Below are positions 1 to 8,714 of a stretch of DNA of 64,000 nucleotides, one piece after another. Numbering within the stretch: the first letter of the stretch is position 1; each line of letters starts with the position of its first letter. Below the pieces are notes generated by a model. That model had not been told where the DNA came from. It saw only the letters and a program-made list of their open reading frames with translations, and did not search any database. Position numbers and translations under genes: made by a program. Source of the stretch: Sphingobium wenxiniae (GTDB lineage Bacteria; Pseudomonadota; Alphaproteobacteria; Sphingomonadales; Sphingomonadaceae). Where the stretch lies: contig NZ_VLKK01000008.1 of the NCBI RefSeq assembly GCF_007830065.1, forward strand, positions 123,666-187,665, written 5' to 3'.

Positions 1-82
1 TGGGCACGGTGATGAACTCATTATAACGGGGACCGGACTTCGGCGGCGGCGCCATTGGACGGCGCATCATTGGGGGACGTAT
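1..82 (-). CDS. infC: Translation initiation factor IF-3, N-terminal part (runs off the window)
   Basis: Reading the minus strand gives RPMAPPPKSGPRYNEFITVP, the recognisable N-terminus of alphaproteobacterial IF-3, which prevents premature subunit joining and proofreads initiator tRNA selection. Only about 27 codons lie in the window. The position just downstream of thrS on the same strand matches the classic thrS-infC order. The start is unusual. An AGGAG (95-91) lies 8 nt before an ATA codon (82-80). The first ATG (70-68) is 20 nt from that AGGAG, and no ATG, GTG or TTG precedes the upstream in-frame stop at 106-104. I therefore place the start at ATA, by analogy with the AUU start of E. 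coli infC. A start at the ATG pair (70 or 67) is the alternative. Confidence 0.8.
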   Translation of the reverse strand, partial: MRPPMMRRPMAPPPKSGPRYNEFITVP

Positions 83-120
83 AGCGGTATCTCCTATGGT
101 CGTTCAAAAATGTCGGTGGA

Positions 121-174
121 TGCGCCTTTAGCGCAAAGCCGAAAGGGGCGGCAAGTCCGCAGTTGCGGATTGCC
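121..174 (-). other. Tandem hairpins in the thrS-infC spacer
   Basis: Two inverted repeats lie in the 115-base spacer. GGCAA/TTGCC with TCCGCA/TGCGGA forms a strong stem at 150-174 with one bulged base. TGCGC/GCGCA forms a second stem at 121-135, followed on the minus strand, after ten bases, by a run of five T (110-106). This could be a partial terminator or processing site between thrS and infC. The run is too far from the stem for a textbook intrinsic terminator. Confidence 0.4.
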
Positions 175-197
175 GGTCCCCCTGTGGCATGGCAGCC

Positions 198-2198
198 TCA
201 CCGCATATCGGGAGCCAGCGCCTCTTTTGCAAGTCGGGCGATGGCGTCGTCGAGCGAAAGGATGGTCTGCCCCTCCTTGCCCAGTTCGCGCAGCGCCACG
301 GTGCCTTCCTCCGCCTCGCGCCTTCCGACGACCAGCAGATTGGGCACTTTTGCAAGGCTATGCTCGCGCACCTTGTAGTTGATCTTCTCGTTCCGTACGT
401 CCGCTTCGGTGCGGATTCCGGCGGCACGGAGCTTCTCGACAACTTCCTGTGCATAAGGGTCCGCATCCGATACGATGGTCGCCACGACCGCCTGAACAGG
501 GGCGAGCCAGAGCGGAAATTTGCCCGCATAATGTTCGATCAATATGCCGATGAAGCGTTCATAGCTGCCCAGGATCGCCCTGTGGAGCATCACCGGCCGG
601 TGCCGTTCGCCGTCCTCGCCCACATAGCTGGCGTCGAGTCGTTCGGGCAGCACCGTGTCGGTCTGGATCGTGCCGACCTGCCACGTCCGCCCGATCGCGT
701 CGGTCAGGTGGAACTCCAGCTTGGGCGCGTAGAAGGCGCCTTCGCCCGGTAATTCTTCCCATCCCCATTCGGCCGTGTTGCGGCCCGTCGCGGCGACGGC
801 ATCGCGCAGCGACTGTTCGGACCAGTCCCACATTTCGTCGGTGCCGAACCGCTTTTCCGGGCGGAGCGCCAGCTTGATGGCATAGTCCGCGAAGCCCAGA
901 TCCTTATATACCACATCCAGCAGGTCGCAGAATTGCGCGACCTCGCTCACCAGCTGGTCTTCGCGGCAGAATATATGCGCGTCGTCCTGCGTGAACTGGC
1001 GCACGCGCATCAGGCCGTGCAGCGCGCCATGCGGTTCGTTGCGGTGGCAGCAGCCCATTTCCGCCATGCGGAGCGGCAGATCGCGATAGCTCTTGATCCC
1101 CTGGCGGAAGATCAGGACATGCGCGGGACAGTTCATGGGCTTGAGCGCCATCCATGCCGCGTCATGCGATACGACCGGGCCTTCATCCTCGGTGTTCGGC
1201 ACCTCGTCGGGGATGACGAACATATTCTCGCGATATTTGCCCCAGTGGCCGGATTGCTCCCACTGGCGGGCGTCCATGATCTGCGGCGTCTTCACTTCCT
1301 GATAGCCCGCCGCGTCGAGCCGGCGGCGGAGGTAAGATTCCAGTTGCCGCCAGATGATATAGCCCTTGGGGTGCCAGAAGACGGAGCCATGCGCTTCGGC
1401 CTGGAGGTGAAACAGGTCCATTTCCGCGCCCAGCTTGCGATGGTCGCGCTTGCCCGCTTCCTCCAGCATGTGAAGATGCGCGTCGAGCTGTTTCCTGTTG
1501 AGCCAGCCGGTGCCGTAGATGCGCGAAAGCATCGCGTTCTTCTGATCGCCGCGCCAGTAAGCGCCCGACACGCGGGTCAGCTTGAACGCCTGCGGGTCGA
1601 GCTTTCCCGTCGAGGCGAGGTGCGGCCCCCGGCACATGTCGAGCCAGTCATTGCCCGACCAGTAGACCGTCAGTTCCTCGCCCTCGGGCAGTTCAGCGGC
1701 CCACTGCGCCTTGAACGTCTCCCCCTCCGCCTGCCAGCGCGCGATCAGGTCCTCGCGGCTCCACACTTCGCGGCGCAGCGGCTTGTCGGCGCGGATGAGT
1801 TCCCGCATCTTTTCCTCGATGACGGGCAGGTCTTCCTCGGTGAAGGGGCCGCGCTTCGGATCGGGCGCGAAGTCGTAGTAAAAGCCGTCCTCGGTCGCGG
1901 GGCCAAAAGTGATCTGCGTGCCGGGAAAGAGTTGCTGCACCGCTTCGGCCAGCAGATGCGCGAAATCGTGGCGCGCCAGTTCCAGCGCGTCGGCTTCATC
2001 CTTCGCCGTCACCAGCGCGAGCGCGGCGTCTGCCTCCAGCGGGCGCGTGATGTCGCGCAGCTCGCCATCGACCCGCGCCGCGATGGCGGCCTTGGCCAGG
2101 CCCGGCCCGATCGCCGCCGCAATGTCCGCCGGGGTAGTGCCGGGCGCGACTTCGCGCACGGAACCATCGGGCAGGGTGATCTTGAGCATGGCGGACAC
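198..2198 (-). CDS. thrS: Threonine-tRNA ligase
   Basis: Class II aminoacyl-tRNA synthetase that charges tRNA-Thr and edits mischarged Ser-tRNA-Thr. The 666-residue length is normal for the family. An N-terminal TGS domain (about 1-65, starting [14 protein letters not shown]) is followed by the editing domain with [11 protein letters not shown] (about 77-87), the catalytic core with [10 protein letters not shown] carrying the zinc-ligand Cys, the motif-2 region [17 protein letters not shown], and a C-terminal anticodon-binding domain ending near GQTILSL. The start is GTG at 2198, with an in-frame ATG at 2189 that would also give a complete protein. It lies upstream of infC on the same strand, as in many bacteria. 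Confidence 0.96.
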   Translation of the reverse strand: MSAMLKITLPDGSVREVAPGTTPADIAAAIGPGLAKAAIAARVDGELRDITRPLEADAALALVTAKDEADALELARHDFAHLLAEAVQQLFPGTQITFGPATEDGFYYDFAPDPKRGPFTEEDLPVIEEKMRELIRADKPLRREVWSREDLIARWQAEGETFKAQWAAELPEGEELTVYWSGNDWLDMCRGPHLASTGKLDPQAFKLTRVSGAYWRGDQKNAMLSRIYGTGWLNRKQLDAHLHMLEEAGKRDHRKLGAEMDLFHLQAEAHGSVFWHPKGYIIWRQLESYLRRRLDAAGYQEVKTPQIMDARQWEQSGHWGKYRENMFVIPDEVPNTEDEGPVVSHDAAWMALKPMNCPAHVLIFRQGIKSYRDLPLRMAEMGCCHRNEPHGALHGLMRVRQFTQDDAHIFCREDQLVSEVAQFCDLLDVVYKDLGFADYAIKLALRPEKRFGTDEMWDWSEQSLRDAVAATGRNTAEWGWEELPGEGAFYAPKLEFHLTDAIGRTWQVGTIQTDTVLPERLDASYVGEDGERHRPVMLHRAILGSYERFIGILIEHYAGKFPLWLAPVQAVVATIVSDADPYAQEVVEKLRAAGIRTEADVRNEKINYKVREHSLAKVPNLLVVGRREAEEGTVALRELGKEGQTILSLDDAIARLAKEALAPDMR

Positions 2199-2243
2199 GG
2201 GATGACTTTCATTTATGTGGATGGGCGCAAAGGCCGCGCCTTC

Positions 2244-2271
2244 CCCTTAAATGGGCCATCCCGCCTGTCAA
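2244..2271 (-). promoter_or_regulatory. Candidate sigma-70-type promoter of thrS
   Basis: On the minus strand a perfect TTGACA (2271-2266) is followed after 16 bases by TAAGGG (2249-2244), about 45 bases before the thrS start. The -35 box is exact and the -10 box is weak. No T-box-like leader is visible and the leader is short. Confidence 0.4.
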
Positions 2272-2290
2272 TAGAAGGGCTGTGCCCGGG

Positions 2291-2656
2291 TCAGGCGAAC
2301 AGGAGGCGGGCGTCGCCGCTGGTCTGCTGGAGGAAAGCGATCGGGCCGCTCATCTCCACGCCTTTGGGCAGGTCGCTCGCGGACAGGTTCGACAGCGCCA
2401 ATCCGCTCTGGCAGGCGAAGAGCGCGACGCCCAAAGCGACCGCGTCCTCCAGCAGCAGCGCCAGCGTCGGCAGACCCGCCGCTTCATGCGCCTCGTCCAG
2501 GCGGGCCGCGATGGGCGCGCGGAGCAGGGCCACGGCGTCGAGTTGCAGGAAGACCGCTGCCTTGCCGCCCAGCGCCGCCTGCGCCGATGCCGTCACCAGG
2601 GCGGCGCGCAACCGCTCTGAATCCGCGCAGGCAACGATGATCCTCAGTTCGCGCAC
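2291..2656 (-). CDS. DsrE/DsrF-like (YchN fold) family protein
   Basis: A 121-residue protein with the pattern of the DsrE/YchN fold: an N-terminal strand LRIIVACAD, an alternating alpha/beta core, and a single cysteine in VALFACQSGLAL (about residue 85), where DsrE-type sulfurtransferases carry their sulfane-sulfur cysteine. The exact role is unknown. The start is taken as GTG at 2656, which overlaps the end of the upstream moeB-like gene by 13 bases and implies translational coupling. It is the last gene of the ubiE-to-dsrE cluster. Its pairing with a ThiF/MoeB-type E1 enzyme suggests sulfur transfer, but that is inferred from context only. Confidence 0.65.
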   Translation of the reverse strand: MRELRIIVACADSERLRAALVTASAQAALGGKAAVFLQLDAVALLRAPIAARLDEAHEAAGLPTLALLLEDAVALGVALFACQSGLALSNLSASDLPKGVEMSGPIAFLQQTSGDARLLFA

Positions 2657-3411
2657 AGTTCCACCGCGCAGGCGGGACAGGCCGGGTCCTTGGGCACCGT
2701 AAGGGTGCGGAACCGCATGGAGAGCAGGTCGCAGAGCAGCAGCTTGCCCGCGCTGTCCTCGCCAAAGGGAACCAGCGCGCGGATCACCTCCAGCGCGGCG
2801 AGGCTGCCCATCACGCCGGTCAGCGCGCCAATGACGCCGGTTTCCGCGCAATTGCGCTCCGCCGCGTCCTCCGGCGTACCGACAAGGCAGCGATAGCAGG
2901 GCTTGTCCCTTTCCCATCCGCGATAGGTGGCGAGTTGCCCCTCGAACGGGCCGACCGCAGCCGACACCAGCGGGATACGCAGCGCCTGCGCGGCGTCGGC
3001 GACCGCGAGGCGCGTCGCGAAACTGTCGCAGCCGTCCAGCACCACGTCCGCCTCGCGCAGCATCAACCCTGCATTTTCCGCATCGATGCGGGCGTTGATG
3101 GGGATCAGCTTCACGTCGGGATTGAGCCGGGCGACGGCGGCCATGGCGGCCTCCGCCTTGGACGCGCCGATGTCGGCGGTGCCGAACAGCACTTGCCGCT
3201 GCAAGTTGGAGAGCGCCACCGCGTCATCGTCGATCACCCGGATGGTGCCGACGCCCGCCGCGGCCAGATAGAGGATCGCCGGACTGCCGATGCCGCCCGC
3301 GCCGATCACCGCCACATCCGCCGACAGCAGCCGCGCCTGCCCCGCGCCGCCGATCTCCTTGAGGACGATGTGGCGCGCATAGCGTTCGAGCTGGTCGTCG
3401 GTCAGCGTCAT
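2644..3411 (-). CDS. moeB: HesA/MoeB/ThiF family adenylyltransferase
   Basis: E1-like enzyme that adenylates the C-terminal Gly-Gly of a ubiquitin-fold sulfur carrier (MoaD or ThiS). It is 255 residues long. The ATP-binding loop [19 protein letters not shown] is at about 35-53, the catalytic region with [14 protein letters not shown] follows near 128-141, and two zinc-binding CxxC pairs are present (CYRC near 176 and CPAC near 244). The start ATG overlaps the dut stop in an ATGA arrangement. MoeB and ThiF cannot be separated from sequence alone. The genome's ThiS is fused to ThiG (52471-53472), so MoaD is an equally plausible partner. Confidence 0.85.
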   Translation of the reverse strand: MTLTDDQLERYARHIVLKEIGGAGQARLLSADVAVIGAGGIGSPAILYLAAAGVGTIRVIDDDAVALSNLQRQVLFGTADIGASKAEAAMAAVARLNPDVKLIPINARIDAENAGLMLREADVVLDGCDSFATRLAVADAAQALRIPLVSAAVGPFEGQLATYRGWERDKPCYRCLVGTPEDAAERNCAETGVIGALTGVMGSLAALEVIRALVPFGEDSAGKLLLCDLLSMRFRTLTVPKDPACPACAVELCAN

Positions 3412-3872
3412 GAGGAAGCGATGCCCGTGGAGCCGAAACCCCCTGAACCCCGCGCGGTGTCGTCCAGTTCCTTGACTTCGGCGAAGCGCGCCATCTGGAC
3501 CGGGGCGGCCACAAGCTGCGCGATCCGATCGCCGCGCGCGATGATGAAGGGTGTGTCACCCAGATTGATGAGGATCACCTTGAGTTCGCCGCGATAGTCG
3601 GCGTCGATGGTGCCCGGCGTGTTGGGCAGGCTGATGCCGTGCTTCAAGGCCAGGCCCGAACGCGGGCGCACCTGCACTTCATAGCCTTCGGGGATGGCCA
3701 TGGCGAAGCCGGTTGCAACGGCATAGCGGCCGCCGGGTGCAATCGTGACATCTTCCGCCGATACCACATCCATGCCTGCCGCATGTTCGGTCGCATAAGC
3801 GGGCGTGGGCAACCCTTCGCCATGGGGCAGGCGCTTCAGCCTTATTTCAATCGGGACGAGCGGAGAGGGCAT
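3408..3872 (-). CDS. dut: dUTP diphosphatase
   Basis: Hydrolyses dUTP to dUMP and PPi, keeping uracil out of DNA and supplying dTMP synthesis. The 154-residue trimeric dUTPase shows all five motifs in order: [10 protein letters not shown] (motif 1, catalytic Asp), [11 protein letters not shown] (motif 2), [16 protein letters not shown] (motif 3), RGDRIAQLV (motif 4) and GSGGFGSTG (motif 5, flexible C-terminus). The start [15 protein letters not shown] (ATG 3872) overlaps the 3' end of coaBC by 26 bases. The dut-coaBC neighbourhood is also known in enteric bacteria. Confidence 0.95.
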   Translation of the reverse strand: MPSPLVPIEIRLKRLPHGEGLPTPAYATEHAAGMDVVSAEDVTIAPGGRYAVATGFAMAIPEGYEVQVRPRSGLALKHGISLPNTPGTIDADYRGELKVILINLGDTPFIIARGDRIAQLVAAPVQMARFAEVKELDDTARGSGGFGSTGIASS

Positions 3873-5106
3873 GGGCGACCTTTTCGATGAGGCGGGTGGC
3901 GACAACATCCTTGGGCAGGTTTTCCCAGCTTTCGATGCCGTCGGCCGTGACGATATGAACGCTGTTCGCGTCGCCGCCCATCACGCTTGCTCCGGGGGCG
4001 CCTGACACGTCATTGGCGACGATCCAGTCCGCGCCTTTCTTCGCCAGCTTGGCGCGGGCATGGTCGGTGACCTTTTCGGTTTCGGCGGCGAAGCCGATCA
4101 GCAGCGTGGGGCGCTGCCCATGTTTGCCGAGCGTCGCGAGGATGTCGGGATTTTCAACCAGCGAAAGCGGCGCGGGCTTGCCCGATCCGTCCTTCTTGAT
4201 CTTCTGCCCGGACGCGTCCGCCGTGCGCCAGTCGGCGACGGCGGCGACCATGATCGCGGCGTCGGCGGGAAGGGCCGCTTCGACCGCCGCCATCATCTCC
4301 CGCGCGGTTTCCACGTTCATGCGCTCCACGCCTTGCGGCGTAGGGAGGTTCACCGGCCCGGCGACCAAAGTCACCCGCGCGCCTGCCCGCGCGGCGGCGG
4401 CGGCGATGGCGAAACCCTGCTTGCCCGACGATCGGTTGGCGATGTAGCGCACCGGGTCGATCGGCTCATGCGTCGGCCCGGCGGTGATGAGGATATGCCT
4501 GCCCGTCAACGGCAGTTCAGGCCCTTCGAAATCCGGCTGACCCGCGAGCGGATCGGTGGGCGAGGGCAGGGCGATCAGCCGCGCGATCTCCGTCGCGATC
4601 TGCTCCGGTTCGGGCAGGCGGCCCCTGCCATATTCGCCGCAGGCCATCTCGCCGCTGTCCGGCTCCATGATGTGCACGCCGTCCTCGCGAAGCTGCGCGA
4701 GGTTGCGCTGCGTCGCGGCATGGTGCCACATGCGGACGTTCATCGCGGGCACGGCCAGCACCGGCTTGTCGGTGGCGAGCAGCAGCGTCGTGGCCAGATC
4801 GTCGGCGATGCCCGCCGCCATCTTGGCCAATATGTCGGCGGTGGCGGGCGCGACCACGACCAGATCGGCCTGACGCGAAAGCTGGATATGCCCGATCTCG
4901 CGCTCTTCCTTCAGGTCGAACATGTCGCCATAGACATGATCCTCGGTCAGCACGCCCAGCGACAGCGGCGTCACGAACTTCTCCGCCGCCGCCGTCAGCA
5001 CGGCGCGCACCGCGATGCCGCGCTTTCGCAGCAGCCGGACAAGCTCCAACGACTTATAGGCCGCAATGCCGCCGGAGACGATGAGAAGGACGCGAGGCTG
5101 AGTCAT
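3847..5106 (-). CDS. coaBC: Bifunctional phosphopantothenoylcysteine decarboxylase / phosphopantothenate-cysteine ligase
   Basis: Makes 4'-phosphopantetheine in coenzyme A synthesis. It is 419 residues long. The N-terminal CoaC flavoprotein half (about 1-185) has [18 protein letters not shown], the catalytic His in [28 protein letters not shown], and the [16 protein letters not shown] substrate flap. The C-terminal CoaB half has [19 protein letters not shown] and [10 protein letters not shown] (ligase nucleotide site). The start MTQPRVLL (ATG 5106) forms an ATGA overlap with the ubiB stop. The open frame extends upstream, but that part is antisense-like, low-complexity sequence inside ubiB. 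Confidence 0.95.
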   Translation of the reverse strand: MTQPRVLLIVSGGIAAYKSLELVRLLRKRGIAVRAVLTAAAEKFVTPLSLGVLTEDHVYGDMFDLKEEREIGHIQLSRQADLVVVAPATADILAKMAAGIADDLATTLLLATDKPVLAVPAMNVRMWHHAATQRNLAQLREDGVHIMEPDSGEMACGEYGRGRLPEPEQIATEIARLIALPSPTDPLAGQPDFEGPELPLTGRHILITAGPTHEPIDPVRYIANRSSGKQGFAIAAAAARAGARVTLVAGPVNLPTPQGVERMNVETAREMMAAVEAALPADAAIMVAAVADWRTADASGQKIKKDGSGKPAPLSLVENPDILATLGKHGQRPTLLIGFAAETEKVTDHARAKLAKKGADWIVANDVSGAPGASVMGGDANSVHIVTADGIESWENLPKDVVATRLIEKVAHALSARPD

Positions 5107-6644
5107 ATATGCAGATGTAGCAGCGCCGTAACGATCGCTCCAGTCGCCGCCGCGATGACCGCCACCACGGCATAGCGCCAGCCGCCGCCGATGCGGATGA
5201 CCCTGATTTCGCTGAGCGGCGGAGGCGGGGGCGCGCCGCCCTTTTCGGGGAAGGCGTCCTCGATCCGCCGCACCAGCCCCGGCAAGCGTTGCAGCGTGCG
5301 CCAATTCTCGATCAGCGTGTCGGCGGCCTTGGCTTCCGGCCCCAGTTCGGTCCGCAGCCATTCCTTCACATAGGGGCCGCTCGTTTCCCACAGGTTGATG
5401 TCGGGATCGAGTGCGGTCGCCACGCCCTCCACCATCACCATCGTTTTCTGGAGGAGCAGCAAATGGGGCTGCGTCTGCATGTCGAAATCGCGGGTGATGG
5501 CGAACAGGCCGTCCAGCATCCCGCCGACCGACAGTTCGCGCACCGGCTTGCCGCGCATCGGCTCGCCCACGGCGCGCAGCGCGGTCGCGAACTCCGCCAC
5601 GTCATGATGGGCGGGCACATATTGCGCCTCGAAATGGATTTCGGCGACGCGCCGATAATTGCCGGTGATGAGACCGTAGAGAATCTCGGCCAGCCACATG
5701 CGCGCACGGCGGTCGATCCGGCCCATGATGCCGAAGTCGATAGCGACGATATCGCCGTTCGCCGTCACGAACAGGTTCCCCTGATGCATGTCGGCGTGGA
5801 AGAAACCTTCCGCGATCGCCTGCCGCAGGAATGCGTTGACGAGCCGCGCCGCGATGTCCTTCACGTCATGTCCGGCGGCGATCAGTGCGTCGCGGTCGGA
5901 GATCTTGACGCCGTCGACCCACTCCATCGTCATGACCTTGCCGGTCGTGCGGTCCCAGTCGATGGCGGGGATGCGGTATCCGGGCATCGCCTCCATCGCT
6001 TCGGCGAGTTCGGAGGCTGACGCTGCCTCGCGTCGCAGGTCGAGTTCCCGCGCCGTCCACCGTTTCATGTTGGCGATGACCAGGCGCGGGCGCAGGCGCG
6101 CCGCTTCACCGCCCAGCATCTCCAGATGGGCGGCGCCCCATTCATAAGTCTGTATGTCGCGGTTGAAGCGGTCGATCACGCCGGGGCGGATCACCTTCAC
6201 CGCCACATCGCGGCCATCGGCGGTGACGGCGCGATGCACCTGCGCGATGGAGGCGGCGCCCACCGGCACGTCATCGAAACGGCTGTAGACGGCCTCCAGC
6301 GGCCGTCCGAAGCTCTGCTCGATCTGAGCGCGGATGATCGCGACCGGCACCGGCGGCAGGGCGTCCTGCAAGCGCAGCAGGTCGTTCGCTGCCTCGTCGC
6401 CGACCAGATCGGGCCGAGTCGCGAGCGTCTGCCCCAGCTTGATCGCAGCGGGGCCGATGGCCTGAAACGCATCGGCATAGCGCGGCTGTTTCGGCACGCG
6501 CGCGCCGAAGCGAGCCAGCCGCACCAGCCGCCGCACGGGCGCGGGGGTTAGCGGATCGCGCTCGATCCCGCGCAACGCGCCATGCCGCGCCAGCGTGCGG
6601 CCCCATTTCAGCAGCCGCCAGATATGCGTGACATGGGAAGGCAC
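5103..6644 (-). CDS. ubiB: Ubiquinone biosynthesis atypical kinase/ATPase UbiB
   Basis: ABC1/ADCK-family protein needed for ubiquinone synthesis, acting at the membrane with the Ubi complex. It is 513 residues long. The KxGQ signature appears in IKLGQTLATRPDL, the ATP site in VAVKVIRPGVIDRF, and catalytic-loop residues in EGFFHADMHQGNLF with the metal-binding DFG in AIDFGIMGR. The C-terminus ends in a single hydrophobic helix (VVAVIAAATGAIVTALL), as in other UbiB proteins. It starts 6 bases after the ubiE stop and overlaps coaBC by ATGA, so it is co-transcribed with both. Confidence 0.94.
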   Translation of the reverse strand: MPSHVTHIWRLLKWGRTLARHGALRGIERDPLTPAPVRRLVRLARFGARVPKQPRYADAFQAIGPAAIKLGQTLATRPDLVGDEAANDLLRLQDALPPVPVAIIRAQIEQSFGRPLEAVYSRFDDVPVGAASIAQVHRAVTADGRDVAVKVIRPGVIDRFNRDIQTYEWGAAHLEMLGGEAARLRPRLVIANMKRWTARELDLRREAASASELAEAMEAMPGYRIPAIDWDRTTGKVMTMEWVDGVKISDRDALIAAGHDVKDIAARLVNAFLRQAIAEGFFHADMHQGNLFVTANGDIVAIDFGIMGRIDRRARMWLAEILYGLITGNYRRVAEIHFEAQYVPAHHDVAEFATALRAVGEPMRGKPVRELSVGGMLDGLFAITRDFDMQTQPHLLLLQKTMVMVEGVATALDPDINLWETSGPYVKEWLRTELGPEAKAADTLIENWRTLQRLPGLVRRIEDAFPEKGGAPPPPPLSEIRVIRIGGGWRYAVVAVIAAATGAIVTALLHLHI

Positions 6645-6650
6645 GGCGCT

Positions 6651-7382
6651 CTAGATCTTCCAGCCGCTATGGATCGCCACCAGCCCGCCCAATATCGGCT
6701 CGACCTTCGTGTTCACGAAACCGGCCTCGCGGATCATGCCCTCGAATTTCGGCATGGGCGGGAAGCGGCGGATCGATTCGATCAGATAGCGGTAGCTGTC
6801 CTCGTCATTGGCGAACAGCTTGCCCAGCTTGGGCACCAGCCGGTGCGAGTAGACATCATAGACATCAGCAAAGCCCGGCCATGTCGTCGTCGAGAACTCC
6901 AGACAGAAGAAGCGCCCGCCATATTTCAGTACCCGGTGCGCTTCCCGCAGCGCCTGGTCGATATGCGTCACGTTGCGGATGCCGAAGGCGATCGTATAGG
7001 CGTCGAAAGCGCGGTCGCTGAAGGTCAGCTCCTCCGCATTTTGCTCCGACCAGATCAGGCCCTCATAGCCTTTCTTCTTGGCCCGCTCGACGCCTACGGC
7101 CAGCATTTCGGGATTGATGTCGGACACCGTCACCCGCGCGCCGTGGCGATGCATCCGAAAGGCGATGTCGCCCGTGCCGCCCGCCATGTCGAGGATCTGC
7201 TCGTCCTTGCGCGGCTTCACGCGGTTCACGAACTGGTCCTTCCATAACCGATGCGCGCCGCCCGACATGGCGTCGTTCATCAGGTCGTATTTCGACGCGA
7301 CGTTGGAAAAGACCGCGCGGACCATGCCCTGCTTTTCAGCGGCGTCCACATCGCGATAGCCGAAGGATGCGGTGTCGTTCAT
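6651..7382 (-). CDS. ubiE: Demethylmenaquinone/2-methoxy-6-polyprenyl-1,4-benzoquinol methylase
   Basis: SAM-dependent C-methyltransferase of ubiquinone (and menaquinone, where made) synthesis. It is 243 residues from MNDTASFGYRDV. The family signature YDLMNDAMSGGAHRLWK is at about 34-50, the SAM-binding loop ILDMAGGTGDIAFRM near 63-77, and a second family signature, RVLKYGGRFFCLEFS, further on. The ATG at 7382 matches the usual family length, and a longer frame to 7415 is possible. It heads the minus-strand cluster and is divergent from mutM, with 83 bases between the two starts. Confidence 0.95.
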   Translation of the reverse strand: MNDTASFGYRDVDAAEKQGMVRAVFSNVASKYDLMNDAMSGGAHRLWKDQFVNRVKPRKDEQILDMAGGTGDIAFRMHRHGARVTVSDINPEMLAVGVERAKKKGYEGLIWSEQNAEELTFSDRAFDAYTIAFGIRNVTHIDQALREAHRVLKYGGRFFCLEFSTTTWPGFADVYDVYSHRLVPKLGKLFANDEDSYRYLIESIRRFPPMPKFEGMIREAGFVNTKVEPILGGLVAIHSGWKI

Positions 7383-7465
7383 GGCAAAGCGCTCTAGCCG
7401 GACTTTGGGAACCATGCCAGCCGTGATGCTGGGATTATCGCATGGGGATCGCTACAGAATGTCTC

Positions 7466-8278
7466 ATGCCTGAACTTCCCGAAGTCGAAACCACCGTCGC
7501 GGGCCTGCGTTCCGTCCTTGATGGAGCGATGCTGGCGCGAGTCGAGCCGCGCCGCGCTGACCTGCGCTTTCCTATTCCCGTCGACCTGCGCCAGCGGCTG
7601 ACGGGCGCGACCGTCACTAGCCTGTCGCGCCGGGCGAAATATGGCCTGATCGGCACCGACCGGGGCGATACGCTGATCTTCCATCTCGGCATGTCGGGAC
7701 GCTGGCGGATCGACCCGGCGGAAATCGGCGCGCATGATCATCTGCTGATCGAGACAGGGACGGGGCGGCTGCTTTCGCTCAACGATCCGCGCCGCTTCGG
7801 TTCGCTCGATCTGGTGCGGAGCGACGCGTGGGCGGGCTATGCTCCCTTCATTCGCATGGGGCCGGAGCCGCTGGGGCCGGACTTCACGCCCGCCACGCTG
7901 GCGCGGGCGCTGAAAGGCAAGGCGACGTCGATCAAAGCCGCGTTGCTCGACCAGAGGGTCGTCGCGGGCCTGGGCAATATCTATGTGTGCGAGGCGCTGA
8001 ACATGGCCGGCATCGCGCCGACTCGCGCGGCGGGGAAGATCACGCGTCCGCGCCTTGCCCTGCTGGTCGAATCGATTCGCGCAGTCCTCTCCGCCGCCAT
8101 CGTGGCGGGCGGTTCCACCCTGCGCGATTATGCGCGGCCCGATGGAGAGCTTGGCTATTTCTCCAAGCAATGGCGCGTCTATGGCCGCGAAGGGGCAACA
8201 TGCCCGTGCGGCGGCGTGGTAGAGCGGCGCGTCGACGGCGGGCGATCGACCTTTTTCTGCCCGAAATGCCAGAAATAG
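7466..8278 (+). CDS. mutM: Formamidopyrimidine-DNA glycosylase (Fpg)
   Basis: Excises 8-oxoguanine and formamidopyrimidines and nicks the resulting abasic site. It is 270 residues long. The start must be the ATG of MPELPEVETT, because the exposed Pro after Met removal is the catalytic nucleophile and Glu-3 is essential. This rules out the longer upstream frame. The catalytic Lys lies in SRRAKYGLI, the helix-two-turn-helix in DQRVVAGLGNIYVCEAL, and a four-Cys zinc finger at the C-terminus (CPCGG...CPKC). It is divergent from ubiE and lies upstream of rpsT. Confidence 0.96.
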   Translation: MPELPEVETTVAGLRSVLDGAMLARVEPRRADLRFPIPVDLRQRLTGATVTSLSRRAKYGLIGTDRGDTLIFHLGMSGRWRIDPAEIGAHDHLLIETGTGRLLSLNDPRRFGSLDLVRSDAWAGYAPFIRMGPEPLGPDFTPATLARALKGKATSIKAALLDQRVVAGLGNIYVCEALNMAGIAPTRAAGKITRPRLALLVESIRAVLSAAIVAGGSTLRDYARPDGELGYFSKQWRVYGREGATCPCGGVVERRVDGGRSTFFCPKCQK

Positions 8279-8292
8279 CGTGACCGCATTGG

Positions 8293-8321
8293 TTGACGCT
8301 GTGCTTCAATCCCTGTAAGGG
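8293..8321 (+). promoter_or_regulatory. Candidate rpsT promoter
   Basis: TTGACG (8293-8298) and TAAGGG (8316-8321) are separated by exactly 17 bases in the mutM-rpsT spacer. The strong -35 box and weak -10 box resemble the thrS candidate promoter. A transcript from here would carry a leader of about 65 nt that includes the hairpin at 8334-8364. Confidence 0.45.
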
Positions 8322-8333
8322 GCCAGCCTTCAC

Positions 8334-8364
8334 GAGCCGCCAGGGCGATTCCGGGCGGCTCTTT
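8334..8364 (+). terminator. Hairpin with short T run in the rpsT leader
   Basis: A perfect 8-bp stem, GAGCCGCC (8334-8341) with GGCGGCTC (8354-8361), is followed by TTT and then C. It could end mutM transcripts. If the 8293-8321 promoter is used, it would act as an attenuator in the S20 leader. The T run is too short to settle which. Confidence 0.5.
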
Positions 8365-8391
8365 CACGAGATTTGCAAGCCGAGGACAAGA

Positions 8392-8655
8392 ATGGCCAAT
8401 ACGCCGCAAGCCAAGAAGCGCATCCGCCGCAACGCGCGCCGCGCCGAAATCAATGGCGCCCGCATCAGCCGGATCCGCACCCTGGTGAAGAAGGTGGAAG
8501 CCGCCATCCTCGCCGGTGACAAGACCGCCGCCGCGACCGCGCTCCAGACCGTCCAGCCGGAACTCGCGCGCGGCGTCGCCCGCGGCGTGCTGCACAAGAA
8601 TACCGCAGCACGCAAGTTCGGCCGCCTGACCAAGGCCGTCGGCGCCCTCGCCTGA
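8392..8655 (+). CDS. rpsT: 30S ribosomal protein S20
   Basis: Primary 16S rRNA-binding protein of the 30S subunit. The 87-residue, Lys/Arg/Ala-rich helical protein starts [14 protein letters not shown] and ends LTKAVGALA, matching the family along its whole length. It is monocistronic, with its own promoter candidate and leader hairpin upstream and a clear intrinsic terminator 27 bases after the stop. The next gene is dnaA, as is common in sphingomonads. Confidence 0.97.
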   Translation: MANTPQAKKRIRRNARRAEINGARISRIRTLVKKVEAAILAGDKTAAATALQTVQPELARGVARGVLHKNTAARKFGRLTKAVGALA

Positions 8656-8681
8656 ACTTTCGGCTCCGGCCTGAAATCGAC

Positions 8682-8714
8682 AGCCTGCTCCGGCACGTCC
8701 GGGGCGGGCTTTTT
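8682..8714 (+). terminator. Intrinsic terminator of rpsT
   Basis: A 12-bp stem, AGCCTGCTCCGG (8682-8693) with CCGGGGCGGGCT (8699-8710), has two G-U pairs in RNA and a 5-base loop CACGT, and is followed directly by TTTTC. It is a textbook rho-independent terminator. Confidence 0.85.

Noticed and set aside
933..2702. Long plus-strand open frame opposite thrS
   Set aside because: High-GC antisense shadow: it lies over a complete thrS, is Arg/His/Ala-rich without motifs, and has no ribosome binding site.
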